From contig NZ_CP015849.1 in NCBI RefSeq assembly GCF_001654495.1, forward strand, positions 1,688,501-1,752,500: a stretch of DNA of 64,000 nt, given 5' to 3'. Positions 18,677 through 26,444 of this stretch are shown piece by piece (positions within the stretch are counted from its first letter, which is position 1; every line of letters starts with the position of its first letter). A program made the translations under genes and the position numbers. This DNA comes from Streptomyces sp. SAT1 (GTDB taxonomy: Bacteria; Actinomycetota; Actinomycetes; Streptomycetales; Streptomycetaceae). The notes beneath the pieces are model-generated. The model was not told where the DNA came from. It worked only from the letters and a program-made list of their open reading frames with translations, and searched no databases.

Positions 18677-19360
18677 TCAGTCCTCCTCGGACCGCACCGG
18701 CTTCCCGCCCTTGGCCGCCTTCTTCTCCTCGCTGTCCTGGATGACCGCCTCCGCCACCTGCTGCATCGACATCCGGCGGTCCATCGACGTCTTCTGGATC
18801 CAGCGGAACGCGGCCGGCTCCGTCAGCCCGTACTCCGTCTGCAGCACCGACTTCGCCCGGTCCACCAGCTTCCGGGTCTCCAGCCGCTGGGAGAGGTCCG
18901 CGACCTCCTTCTCCAGCTCCCGCAGCTCCGTGAACCGCGACACCGCCATCTCGATCGCCGGCACCACGTCACTCTTGCTGAACGGCTTCACCAGATACGC
19001 CATCGCACCGGCGTCCCGCGCCCGCTCCACCAGATCCCGCTGCGAGAACGCCGTCAGCATCAGCACCGGGGCGATGCTCTCCTCGGCGATCTTCTCCGCC
19101 GCCGAGATGCCGTCCAGCTTGGGCATCTTCACATCCAGGATCACCAGATCCGGCCGGTGCTCCCGGGCCAGCTCCACCGCCCGCTCACCGTCCCCGGCCT
19201 CACCGACGACGCTGTAGCCCTCCTCCTCCAGCATCTCCTTGAGATCGAGACGGATCAGCGCCTCGTCCTCGGCGATGACCACACGGGTCGTCAGCGGCGG
19301 GACATGCGACTTGTCGTCGCCGGCGGCGTCGACGGACTGGGGCGACTCGGGGCCGGTCAC
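18677..19360 (-). CDS. ANTAR-domain response regulator (PdtaR type)
   Basis: 227 residues: receiver domain (about 25-140) with acidic pair ED at 31-32, phosphoacceptor Asp76 in LVILDVKMP, Thr in MLTAF and Lys in LVKPF, then a coiled helix and a C-terminal ANTAR domain (about 150-210; TRKLVDRAKSVLQ, AFRWIQKTSM). ANTAR domains bind paired RNA hairpins and act by antitermination, so this protein probably works on mRNA rather than DNA; the mycobacterial relative PdtaR pairs with the kinase PdtaS. No kinase gene is nearby. The GTG at 19360 was chosen because AAGGAG lies 7 bases upstream. Nearly invariant in Streptomyces as I recall it. Confidence 0.92.
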   Translation of the reverse strand: MTGPESPQSVDAAGDDKSHVPPLTTRVVIAEDEALIRLDLKEMLEEEGYSVVGEAGDGERAVELAREHRPDLVILDVKMPKLDGISAAEKIAEESIAPVLMLTAFSQRDLVERARDAGAMAYLVKPFSKSDVVPAIEMAVSRFTELRELEKEVADLSQRLETRKLVDRAKSVLQTEYGLTEPAAFRWIQKTSMDRRMSMQQVAEAVIQDSEEKKAAKGGKPVRSEED

Positions 19361-19467
19361 GGGGGCGCTCCTTGTTCCGGGGGAGGCAGATACTGCTCCC
19401 AAGAGCGTACCTAGCTGCGGTAAGGTGGGGGCACGGCGGGTGACCGTCGATCTTCATTTCGAAGGGC

Positions 19468-19540
19468 GCCCCGGTAGCCCAGCGGTAGAGGCAATGGTCT
19501 CAAACACCATCCAGCGTCGGTTCGAATCCGACCCGGGGTA
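19468..19540 (+). tRNA. tRNA-Leu(CAA), short variable loop
   Basis: 73-base cloverleaf. The acceptor stem GCCCCGG pairs with CCGGGGT (one G-U), the D-arm has a GCC/GGC stem, the anticodon stem ATGGT/ACCAT encloses loop CTCAAAC with anticodon CAA at 19501-19503, the variable loop has five bases (CCAGC), and the T-arm is GTCGG/CCGAC with TTCGAAT. The discriminator is A and CCA is not encoded. CAA reads UUG (leucine), but leucine tRNAs normally carry a long variable arm, absent here; the body resembles a glutamine tRNA. A hairpin terminator with five T follows. Confidence 0.85.
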
Positions 19541-19571
19541 CTTTTCCATGGTTCCCAAGGTCACGCTTCGC

Positions 19572-19608
19572 AAGCGGATGTCCACGTTCTCGTGAACATC
19601 CGCTTTTT
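19572..19608 (+). terminator. tRNA terminator
   Basis: Ten-base stem (19572-19581 with 19596-19605), inner CACG/CGTG stem, then TTTTT (19604-19608). One of the few T-tract terminators in the window. Confidence 0.9.
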
Positions 19609-19646
19609 GCCGCGTGCCACCGCAGCCGCTCCGCGACGGTGGTCAC

Positions 19647-20387
19647 ATGTACGATCTCGGCACCCGCAAGCACGCCCTCGCCCTGCTCGCGCAAGGGCGC
19701 AGCCTGAACTCCGTCAGCAAGCAGACCGGCGTCTCCCGCGCCGCGATCCGCTCCTGGCGCGTCCGCCTCGAACCCCTGCCCCGCATGGCGCCCACCGACC
19801 CGGGGCCGCCCGCTGACGAGGCGGCGTACGCCTATCTGCTGGGCCTGTATCTGGGCGACGGGTGTCTCAGCCCGCATCCGCGCGGCGGCCACTACCTGCG
19901 GATCGCATGTGCCGACGCCTGGCCCGGACTCCTCCGTGAGTGCCGACAGGCCATCACGGCGGTACGGCCCGGCGTCGGCGTGTACGACGAGCAGAAGCAG
20001 GGATGCACCATGATCACCAGCTACTCCCGGCACTGGCCCCGTCTCTTCCCCCAGCACGGCACCGGCAGGAAACACGAGCGCCGCATCGCGCTCGCCCCCT
20101 GGCAGCAGGAGATCGTCGACGCGTACCCCTGGGAGTTCGTCCGGGGGCTCATCCACTCGGACGGCTGCCGGATCACCAACTGGACGACTCGTCTCGTCGG
20201 CGGTGAGCGCAAGCGCTACGAGTACCCGCGGTACTTCTTCACCAACCTGTCAGCGGATATCACCCGGCTCTGCACCGACACCCTCGACCGGCTGGGCGTC
20301 GAGTGGAAAGCCCACGGCTGCAACATCTCCGTCGCCCGCAAAGCCTCCGTGGCCCTCATGGACGCGCACATCGGGCCCAAGTACTGA
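19647..20387 (+). CDS. free-standing HTH + LAGLIDADG endonuclease-like protein
   Basis: 246 residues. Residues 5-40 form a resolvase-like helix-turn-helix (LGTRKHALALLAQGRSLNSV, then SKQTGVSRAAIRSWR). The remainder has two LAGLIDADG-type motifs, YLLGLYLGDG (63-72, Asp71) and FVRGLIHSDG (164-173, Asp172), separated by about 100 residues as in single-chain homing endonucleases. It is not inside an intron or intein. The start ATG at 19647 has only a weak GGTGG. It lies 106 bases after the tRNA-Leu and 7 bases from the end of convergent pyk. It may be a DNA endonuclease, or a regulator built from a domesticated one. Confidence 0.75.
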   Translation: MYDLGTRKHALALLAQGRSLNSVSKQTGVSRAAIRSWRVRLEPLPRMAPTDPGPPADEAAYAYLLGLYLGDGCLSPHPRGGHYLRIACADAWPGLLRECRQAITAVRPGVGVYDEQKQGCTMITSYSRHWPRLFPQHGTGRKHERRIALAPWQQEIVDAYPWEFVRGLIHSDGCRITNWTTRLVGGERKRYEYPRYFFTNLSADITRLCTDTLDRLGVEWKAHGCNISVARKASVALMDAHIGPKY

Positions 20388-20394
20388 CGGTCCC

Positions 20395-21831
20395 CTACCG
20401 CGGGCGGTCGTCCTCGCCGATGTGGTGGACGCGGACCAGGTTGGTGGAGCCGGGGACGCCGGGCGGGGAGCCGGCGGTGATGACGACGACGTCGCCCTTC
20501 TCGCAGCGGCCGTGGCGCAGGAGGAGTTCGTCGACCTGGGCGACCATGGCGTCGGTGGAGTCGACGTGCGGGCCGAGGAAGGTCTCGACGCCCCAGGTCG
20601 CGCTGAGCTGGGAGCGGGTGGCGGGCTCGGGGGTGAAGGCCAGGACGGGGATGGGTGAGCGGTAGCGGGAGAGGCGGCGGGCGGTGTCGCCCGACTGGGT
20701 GAAGGCGACGAGGAACCGCGCGCCGAGGAAGTCGCCGATCTCCGCGGCGGCGCGGGCGACGGCGCCGCCCTGGGTGCGGGGCTTGCTGTGCTCGGTCAGC
20801 GGGGGCAGGCCGCGGGCGAGGATGACCTCCTCGGCGGCGGCGACGATCTTCGCCATGGTGCGGACGGCGGTGACGGGGTGCTTGCCGACGCTGGTCTCGC
20901 CGGAGAGCATTACCGCGTCGGTGCCGTCGATGACGGCGTTGGCGACGTCGCTGGCCTCCGCGCGGGTGGGGCGGGAGTTGTCGATCATGGAGTCCAGCAT
21001 CTGGGTGGCGACGATCACCGGTTTGGCGTTGCGCCGGGCCAGTTTCACGGCGCGCTTCTGGACGATGGGCACCTGTTCGAGGGGCATCTCGACGCCGAGG
21101 TCGCCGCGGGCGACCATGATGCCGTCGAAGGCGGCGACGATCTCGTCGACGGCCTCGACCGCCTGCGGTTTCTCGATCTTGGCGATGACGGGCAGGCGGC
21201 GGCCCTCCTCGTCCATGATGCGGTGGACGTCGAGGATGTCGCGTCCGCTGCGCACGAACGAGAGCGCGATGACGTCGAAGCCGGTGCGCAGCGCCCAGCG
21301 CAGGTCGTCCTCGTCCTTCTTGGACAGGGCGGGGACGGAGACGGCGACGCCGGGGAGGTTGAGGCCCTTGTGGTCGGAGACCATGCCGCCCTCGGTGACG
21401 CGGGTGCGGACGCGGGGTCCGTCCACGGCGGTGACCTCCAGGCAGACCTTGCCGTCGTCGACGAGGATGCGCTCGCCGGGGGTGACGTCGTCGGCGAGGC
21501 CGGCGTGGGTGGTGCCGCACCGGTGGCGGTCGCCCTCGACGCCTTCTTCGACGGTGATGGTGAAGGTGTCGCCGCGTTCGAGGAGTACGGGTCCTTCGCG
21601 GAAGCGGCCGAGGCGGATCTTCGGGCCTTGAAGGTCGGCGAGGAGGCCGACGCTGCGGCCGGTCTCGTCGGCGGCCTTGCGTACGTGCTGGTAGCGCTCG
21701 TCGTGTTCGGCGTGCTCGCCGTGGCTGAGGTTGAAGCGGGCGACGTCCATTCCGGCGTCGACCAGGGCTTTGATCCGGTCGTACGTGTCGGTGGCGGGCC
21801 CCAGGGTACAGACGATCTTCGCTCGGCGCAT
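20395..21831 (-). CDS. pyk: pyruvate kinase
   Basis: 478 residues, full-length glycolytic pyruvate kinase (phosphoenolpyruvate + ADP to pyruvate + ATP). Begins RRAKIVCTLGPAT; catalytic-site segments RFNLSHG, LLADLQGPKIRLG, VIAKIEKPQAV with the active Lys, and MVARGDLGVEMP, MLDSMI and RAEASDVANAV. The C-terminal allosteric domain ends VHHIGEDDR. Start ATG at 21831; only a weak AAGG precedes it. The 206-base region upstream is AT-rich for this genome (about 21840-21935) and probably holds the promoter. Convergent with the LAGLIDADG gene. Confidence 0.96.
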   Translation of the reverse strand: MRRAKIVCTLGPATDTYDRIKALVDAGMDVARFNLSHGEHAEHDERYQHVRKAADETGRSVGLLADLQGPKIRLGRFREGPVLLERGDTFTITVEEGVEGDRHRCGTTHAGLADDVTPGERILVDDGKVCLEVTAVDGPRVRTRVTEGGMVSDHKGLNLPGVAVSVPALSKKDEDDLRWALRTGFDVIALSFVRSGRDILDVHRIMDEEGRRLPVIAKIEKPQAVEAVDEIVAAFDGIMVARGDLGVEMPLEQVPIVQKRAVKLARRNAKPVIVATQMLDSMIDNSRPTRAEASDVANAVIDGTDAVMLSGETSVGKHPVTAVRTMAKIVAAAEEVILARGLPPLTEHSKPRTQGGAVARAAAEIGDFLGARFLVAFTQSGDTARRLSRYRSPIPVLAFTPEPATRSQLSATWGVETFLGPHVDSTDAMVAQVDELLLRHGRCEKGDVVVITAGSPPGVPGSTNLVRVHHIGEDDRPR

Positions 21832-22037
21832 GGTGTGAGCCTAGGCCTTACCTGTCGGTAGGGATTTGGTGCGACGTGACTGTTCAACGACCTTTGGATG
21901 AAGTGTTATTGACAAGTGTTGAAGTGTGCGGGGTGGTGCTCCTCTGAGCGTTCGGCGGGTTTCCGGCGGGTGTGCGGTGTCGGTCGGGGTGTGGGGGCGG
22001 TGTGGGGGCTCGCTCTCGGTCCGTTGTTCTGACGTGT

Positions 22038-22757
22038 TTACAGTTTGGGCGGTTTCATGGTGAATCGCGCGTTGAGTTGCGCGTGGACGTGCTGACGCTG
22101 GGGTTCCAGGTCGAGCGGGGCCGCCTCCTCGGGGGCGCCGCCTGGGGCGCCGAAGGCCGCGGCGCGGGCGCGTCCGGCGTACGGCGGGAAGGAGGCGCTG
22201 CCCTCGGCGTCGATGTCGGCGATCTCGACGAGGGCCGCGAGGGTGGTGCCGAGGGCCTCGGCGTACTCCTTGGCGCGCTGGACGGCGGCGCGTACGGCCT
22301 GTCGGCGGGCCTCGCGGTGGGCGGGCGATCCGGGGCGCAGTTCCCACCAGGGGCCGTCCACTCGGGTGAGGTCCAAGTCGGCCAGTCGGGTGGTGAGTTC
22401 ACCGAGGGCGGTGAAGTCGGTGAGTTCGGCGGTGAGGTGGACGGCGCCGTGGTAGGTGCGGACGCGTTCGCCGCGGCCGTGGCGGGCGGGTTCGGGGGCG
22501 ATGGAGAAGGCGCCGGTCTCCAGCCGTTCGACGGCGGGGCCGTAGGACCGGACGAGGTCGAGGACGGCGGTGTTGCGGCGGGTGAGGTCGTCGAGGGCGG
22601 AGCGGCGGTCCCTGCCGCGGGCGCTGACGTTGACGCCGACGCGGGCGATCTCGGGGTCGACTTCGAGGTGGGCCTCGCCGCGGACGGCGATGCGCGGGGC
22701 GTCGGGGGTGCCGTACGGGACGGCGGGGCCGGGTTCCTCGGGGGCGGCGAAGGTCAT
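22038..22757 (-). CDS. SIMPL (DUF541) domain protein
   Basis: 239 residues of the SIMPL family: RIAVRGEAHLEVDPEIARVG at the start of the domain, then the helical segment with RDRRSALDDLTRR and the second half with REARRQAVRAAVQRAKEYAE and LVEIADID. The family's founding member associates with an immune kinase in mammals; bacterial members, often periplasmic, have no settled function. No signal peptide is visible here, so this one is probably cytoplasmic. The start is uncertain: ATG at 22757 or GTG at 22766. Transcribed toward pyk with 206 bases between. Confidence 0.82.
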   Translation of the reverse strand: MTFAAPEEPGPAVPYGTPDAPRIAVRGEAHLEVDPEIARVGVNVSARGRDRRSALDDLTRRNTAVLDLVRSYGPAVERLETGAFSIAPEPARHGRGERVRTYHGAVHLTAELTDFTALGELTTRLADLDLTRVDGPWWELRPGSPAHREARRQAVRAAVQRAKEYAEALGTTLAALVEIADIDAEGSASFPPYAGRARAAAFGAPGGAPEEAAPLDLEPQRQHVHAQLNARFTMKPPKL

Positions 22758-22978
22758 GCCTCCCACTGTGCCACCGGGTGCCGGGGCGGGGGCACGGGGC
22801 GGCGGTCATCAGATCGCAACCTGCGGGGACTGTTGCGCTTCGGCATGTCCCGGCCAGAATCTACGCGCGTCCATCCATGGTCGGTCTACGCGCGTCGTCG
22901 GCCGTCCGCGGCCGGCCGCGCTCCGACCGGCCCGCGGGCCGGTCCTCGCAAGCCGATCCTTCGCAAGGAGAACCAGAC

Positions 22979-24805
22979 ATGGCGTTGAACCGCCGGAAGT
23001 TCCTGAAGAAGTCCGCCGTGACCGGGGCGGGGGTGGCGCTGGCGGGTGCGGCGGCGGCTCCGGCGGCCGAGGCCGCGACCCCCGGGCACGGACACGGTCA
23101 CGGGCATGGGCACGGGCGGCATCCCAAGCGGTACTCGCTGACCGTGATGGGCACGACGGACCTGCACGGGCACGTCTTCAACTGGGACTACTTCAAGGAC
23201 GCGGAGTACACGGACGGCGCGGGCAACGCGCAGGGCCTGGCGCGCATCTCGACGCTGGTGAACCAGGTCCGCGAGGAGAAGGGCCGCCGCAACACGCTGC
23301 TGCTGGACGCGGGTGACACGATCCAGGGCACCCCGCTGTCGTACTACTACGCGAAGGTGGACCCGATCACCGCCAAGGGCGGTCCGGTGCACCCGATGGC
23401 GCAGGCGATGAACGCGATCGGGTACGACGCGGCGGCGCTGGGCAACCACGAGTTCAACTACGGCATCGAGACGCTGCGCAAGTTCGAGCAGCAGTGCCGT
23501 TTCCCGCTGCTGGGTGCGAACGCGCTGGACGCGAAGACGCAGCGGCCGGCGTTCGCGCCGTACGTCATGAAGACGTTCCATGTGCCGGGTGCCGCTCCGG
23601 TGAAGGTGGCCGTGCTGGGGCTGACCAACCCGGGTATCGCGATCTGGGACAAGGCGTATGTGCAGGGGAAGCTGACGTTCCCGGGTCTTGAGGAGCAGGC
23701 GGCGAAGTGGGTGCCGAAGCTGCGGTCGATGGGCGCGGACGTGGTGATCGTGTCGGCGCACTCGGGTACGTCGGGCCAGTCGTCCTACGGTGACCAGTTG
23801 CCGTACGTGGAGGACGCGGCGGCGAACGTGGCCCGGCTGGTGCCGGGGATCGACGCGATCCTGGTGGGGCACGCGCATCTGGAGATCCCGGAGCTGAAGG
23901 TCGTCAACGAGAAGTCGGGGAAGACGGTGGTGCTGTCGGAGCCGCTGTGCTTCGCGGAGCGGCTGACCCTGTTCGACATCGAGCTGGTGTTCTCCCGGGG
24001 CCGCTGGGAGGTGGAGTCGGTCGCCGCCTCGCTGCGCAACTCGAACGCGGTGCCGGACGACCCGAAGATCACCAGGCTGCTCGAGGACGAGCACAAGAAG
24101 GTGGTGCAGTACGTCAACCAGGTCGTCGGGCGGGCCACGCAGACGCTGACGACGGTGGACGCCCGTTACAAGGACGCGCCGATCATCGATCTGATCACCA
24201 AGGTCCAGGAGGACGTGGTGAAGGCGGCGCTGGCGGGTACGCAGTACGCCGCGCTGCCGGTGATCGCGCAGGCGTCGCCGTTCTCGCGGACCTCGCAGAT
24301 CTCGGCGGGCGATGTGACGATCCGGGACCTGTCGAGCCTGTACGTGTACGACAACACGCTGGTGGCGAAGCTGATGACGGGCGCGCAGGTGCGGGAGTAC
24401 CTGGAGTACTCGGCGGGCTACTACGTGCAGACGGCGGCGGGCGCGCCCGTGGACGTGGAGAAGCTGACGAACGCGGGCGGCCGGCCGGACTACAACTACG
24501 ACTATGTGTCGGGGCTGGCGTACGACATCGACGTCGCCCGGCCGGCCGGTTCGCGGATCCGGAACCTGACGTTCAACGGTGCGCCGCTGGACGACGCGCA
24601 GCAGTTCGTGCTGGCGGTGAACAACTACCGCGCCAACGGCGGCGGCGCGTTCCCGCACGTGGCGGCGGCGAAGGAGCTGTGGTCGGAGTCGACGGAGATC
24701 CGTACCCGGATCGCCGAGTGGGCGACGGCGAAGGGTGTGCTGGACCCGAAGGACTTCGCGTCGGTGGACTGGAAGCTGACGCGGGACGGTACGCCGGTGT
24801 TCTGA
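22979..24805 (+). CDS. Tat-exported 5'-nucleotidase / 2',3'-cyclic phosphodiesterase
   Basis: 608 residues; predicted extracellular hydrolase of nucleotides for phosphate and nucleoside scavenging. Tat signal NRRKFLKKS followed by an Ala-rich core, then a His/Gly linker that could bind metal. Calcineurin-like metallophosphatase domain: GTTDLHGHV, LDAGDTIQGTP, ALGNHEFNYG, VSAHSG, VGHAHLE. The C-terminal 5'-nucleotidase domain carries DVTIRDLSSLYVYDNTLV and NNYRANGGGAFPHV for base stacking. AAGGAG lies 8 bases upstream of the ATG. The leader holds the 12-mer TCTACGCGCGTC twice (22860-22871 and 22885-22896). It stands alone, convergent with the hydroxylase gene. Confidence 0.93.
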   Translation: MALNRRKFLKKSAVTGAGVALAGAAAAPAAEAATPGHGHGHGHGHGRHPKRYSLTVMGTTDLHGHVFNWDYFKDAEYTDGAGNAQGLARISTLVNQVREEKGRRNTLLLDAGDTIQGTPLSYYYAKVDPITAKGGPVHPMAQAMNAIGYDAAALGNHEFNYGIETLRKFEQQCRFPLLGANALDAKTQRPAFAPYVMKTFHVPGAAPVKVAVLGLTNPGIAIWDKAYVQGKLTFPGLEEQAAKWVPKLRSMGADVVIVSAHSGTSGQSSYGDQLPYVEDAAANVARLVPGIDAILVGHAHLEIPELKVVNEKSGKTVVLSEPLCFAERLTLFDIELVFSRGRWEVESVAASLRNSNAVPDDPKITRLLEDEHKKVVQYVNQVVGRATQTLTTVDARYKDAPIIDLITKVQEDVVKAALAGTQYAALPVIAQASPFSRTSQISAGDVTIRDLSSLYVYDNTLVAKLMTGAQVREYLEYSAGYYVQTAAGAPVDVEKLTNAGGRPDYNYDYVSGLAYDIDVARPAGSRIRNLTFNGAPLDDAQQFVLAVNNYRANGGGAFPHVAAAKELWSESTEIRTRIAEWATAKGVLDPKDFASVDWKLTRDGTPVF

Positions 24806-24810
24806 CCGGC

Positions 24811-24840
24811 GGGCCGGTGCGGTAGCCGGTGCACCGGCCC
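24811..24840. terminator. bidirectional terminator nucleotidase / N-hydroxylase
   Basis: Perfect 10-base arms (24811-24820 with 24831-24840), 10-base loop, between convergent genes. Confidence 0.65.
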
Positions 24841-24914
24841 CGCAGCCGGTGGGCCGGTGTTCCGGGCCGGTGTGTCCGTGCCGCGGGCAGCGGTGCGGTG
24901 GCGGGGGCGCGGCC

Positions 24915-26444
24915 TCAGGTCCCGTCCGCCAGAGGGGCGAGTGCCTTGAACTGGTGGGCGGGCGGGACCTGGGGCCGCTGCTGTCGCAGGCCGAAGCTGG
25001 TGAAGGCGGTGCGGGCGGGCAGCGGGTAGCTGGCCGTGCCGGTCACGGAGTTGAGGATGGTGGCGCTGCGCCAGGCGGCGAGGCCGAGGTCGGGGGCGCC
25101 GACGCCGTGGGTGTGGTGTTCGGCGTTCTGCACGTAGACGTGGCAGCCGGCGGCGCTGACGGCGGGGTCGAGGAGGAGGCGGTACTGCTCGTCGACGCGG
25201 GGGCGTTCGCTCTGGTCGCGGCGCAGGTAGGGGTCGAGCGAGGCGAGGAGGTGGCCCAGGGGGCGGGGCCGGTAGCCGGTGGCGAGGACGACGGCGTCGG
25301 TGGTGAGGCGGCTGCGGGCGTCCTGCTGGGGGTGTTCCAGGTGGAGTTCGACCTTGTTTCCGGCGACGCGACCCGCGGTGCGGACGCGGACGCCGGGGGT
25401 GAGGACGGCGTCGGGCCAGCCGCCGTGCAGGGTGCGGTGGTACAGCTCGTCGTGGATGGCGGCGAGGGTGCTCGCGTCCACGCCCTTGTGCAGTTGCCAC
25501 TGGGCGGGGACGAGCCGGTCGCGGACGGGCTCGGGCAGGGCGTGGAAGTAGCGCGTGTAGTCGGGTGTGAAGTGTTCCAGGCCGAGCTTGGAGTACTCCA
25601 TGGGGGCGAATGCCTCGGTGCGGCCGATCCAGTGCAGCCGCTCGTGGCCGGCGGGGCGGCCCTTGAGCAGGTCGAGGAAGACCTCGGCGCCCGACTGGCC
25701 CGAGCCGACGACGGTGACGTGCCCGGCGGCGAGGAGCGCGTCGCGGTGGTCGAGGTAGTCGGCGGCGTGCACGACGAGGGCGCCGGGGGCGCCGGCCAGG
25801 GGGCGCAGCGGTTCGGGGACGTGGGGTTCGGTGCCGACGCCGAGGACGACGTTGCGGGTGTAGGTGCGGCCCAGGGCCTCGGCCTCGCCGTCGCTGTCGA
25901 GCTGGGTGAAGTCGACCTCGAAGAGGCGGTGTTCGGGGTTCCAGCGGACGGTGTCGACCTGGTGGCCGTAGTGCAGTGCGGGGAGCTGGTCGGAGACCCA
26001 GCGGCAGTAGGCGTCGTACTCGGCGCGCTCGATGTGGAGGCGTTCGGCGAAGTAGAAGGGGAAGAGCCGGTCGCGGGCCTTGAGGTAGTTGAGGAAGGAC
26101 CAGTGGCTGGCGGGGTCGGCGAGGGTGACGAGGTCGGCGAGGAAGGGGACCTGGAGGCGGGCGCCGTCGATGAGCAGGCCGGGGTGCCAGTCGAAGCGGG
26201 GGCGCTGCTCGTAGAAGGCGGTGGACAGTCCGGTGAGGGGGTGGGCGAGGGCGGCCAGGGAGAGGTTGAACGGTCCGACGCCGATGCCGACCAGGTCGCG
26301 GGGGGCGGTCTGGGTGGGGGTGCGGTCCATCGGGGGGCGGCTCTGCGGCAGCCGGTCGGCGGCCGTCCGGTTCGCCGGGGAGTGCTGGGCCGGGGGGCGG
26401 CCGGTCGGCGGGTGGGGGCCGGTCGGGGCGTGGGGGTGGCTCAT
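24915..26444 (-). CDS. lysine/ornithine-type N-hydroxylase (SidA/IucD/DesB family)
   Basis: 509 residues. Flavin monooxygenase that N-hydroxylates the side-chain amine of a diamine or basic amino acid, the step that creates siderophore hydroxamates. FAD site VGIGVGPFNLSLAAL; substrate region FDWHPGLLIDGARLQVPFLA; NADPH site VVGSGQSGAEVFLDLL; C-terminal ATGYRPR and HGVGAPDLGLAAWRSA. The ATG at 26444 overlaps the TGA of the upstream decarboxylase and has GGAAGGA 11 bases upstream; the in-frame ATG at 26330 matches the usual family start but has no ribosome site, so the first ~38 Pro/His-rich residues are doubtful. It pairs with the decarboxylase as desB does with desA. Confidence 0.9.
   Translation of the reverse strand: MSHPHAPTGPHPPTGRPPAQHSPANRTAADRLPQSRPPMDRTPTQTAPRDLVGIGVGPFNLSLAALAHPLTGLSTAFYEQRPRFDWHPGLLIDGARLQVPFLADLVTLADPASHWSFLNYLKARDRLFPFYFAERLHIERAEYDAYCRWVSDQLPALHYGHQVDTVRWNPEHRLFEVDFTQLDSDGEAEALGRTYTRNVVLGVGTEPHVPEPLRPLAGAPGALVVHAADYLDHRDALLAAGHVTVVGSGQSGAEVFLDLLKGRPAGHERLHWIGRTEAFAPMEYSKLGLEHFTPDYTRYFHALPEPVRDRLVPAQWQLHKGVDASTLAAIHDELYHRTLHGGWPDAVLTPGVRVRTAGRVAGNKVELHLEHPQQDARSRLTTDAVVLATGYRPRPLGHLLASLDPYLRRDQSERPRVDEQYRLLLDPAVSAAGCHVYVQNAEHHTHGVGAPDLGLAAWRSATILNSVTGTASYPLPARTAFTSFGLRQQRPQVPPAHQFKALAPLADGT

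Noticed and set aside
19468..20400. Integrated element using tRNA-Leu as attachment site
   Set aside because: No duplicate of the tRNA 3' end downstream, no integrase, and pyk follows immediately.
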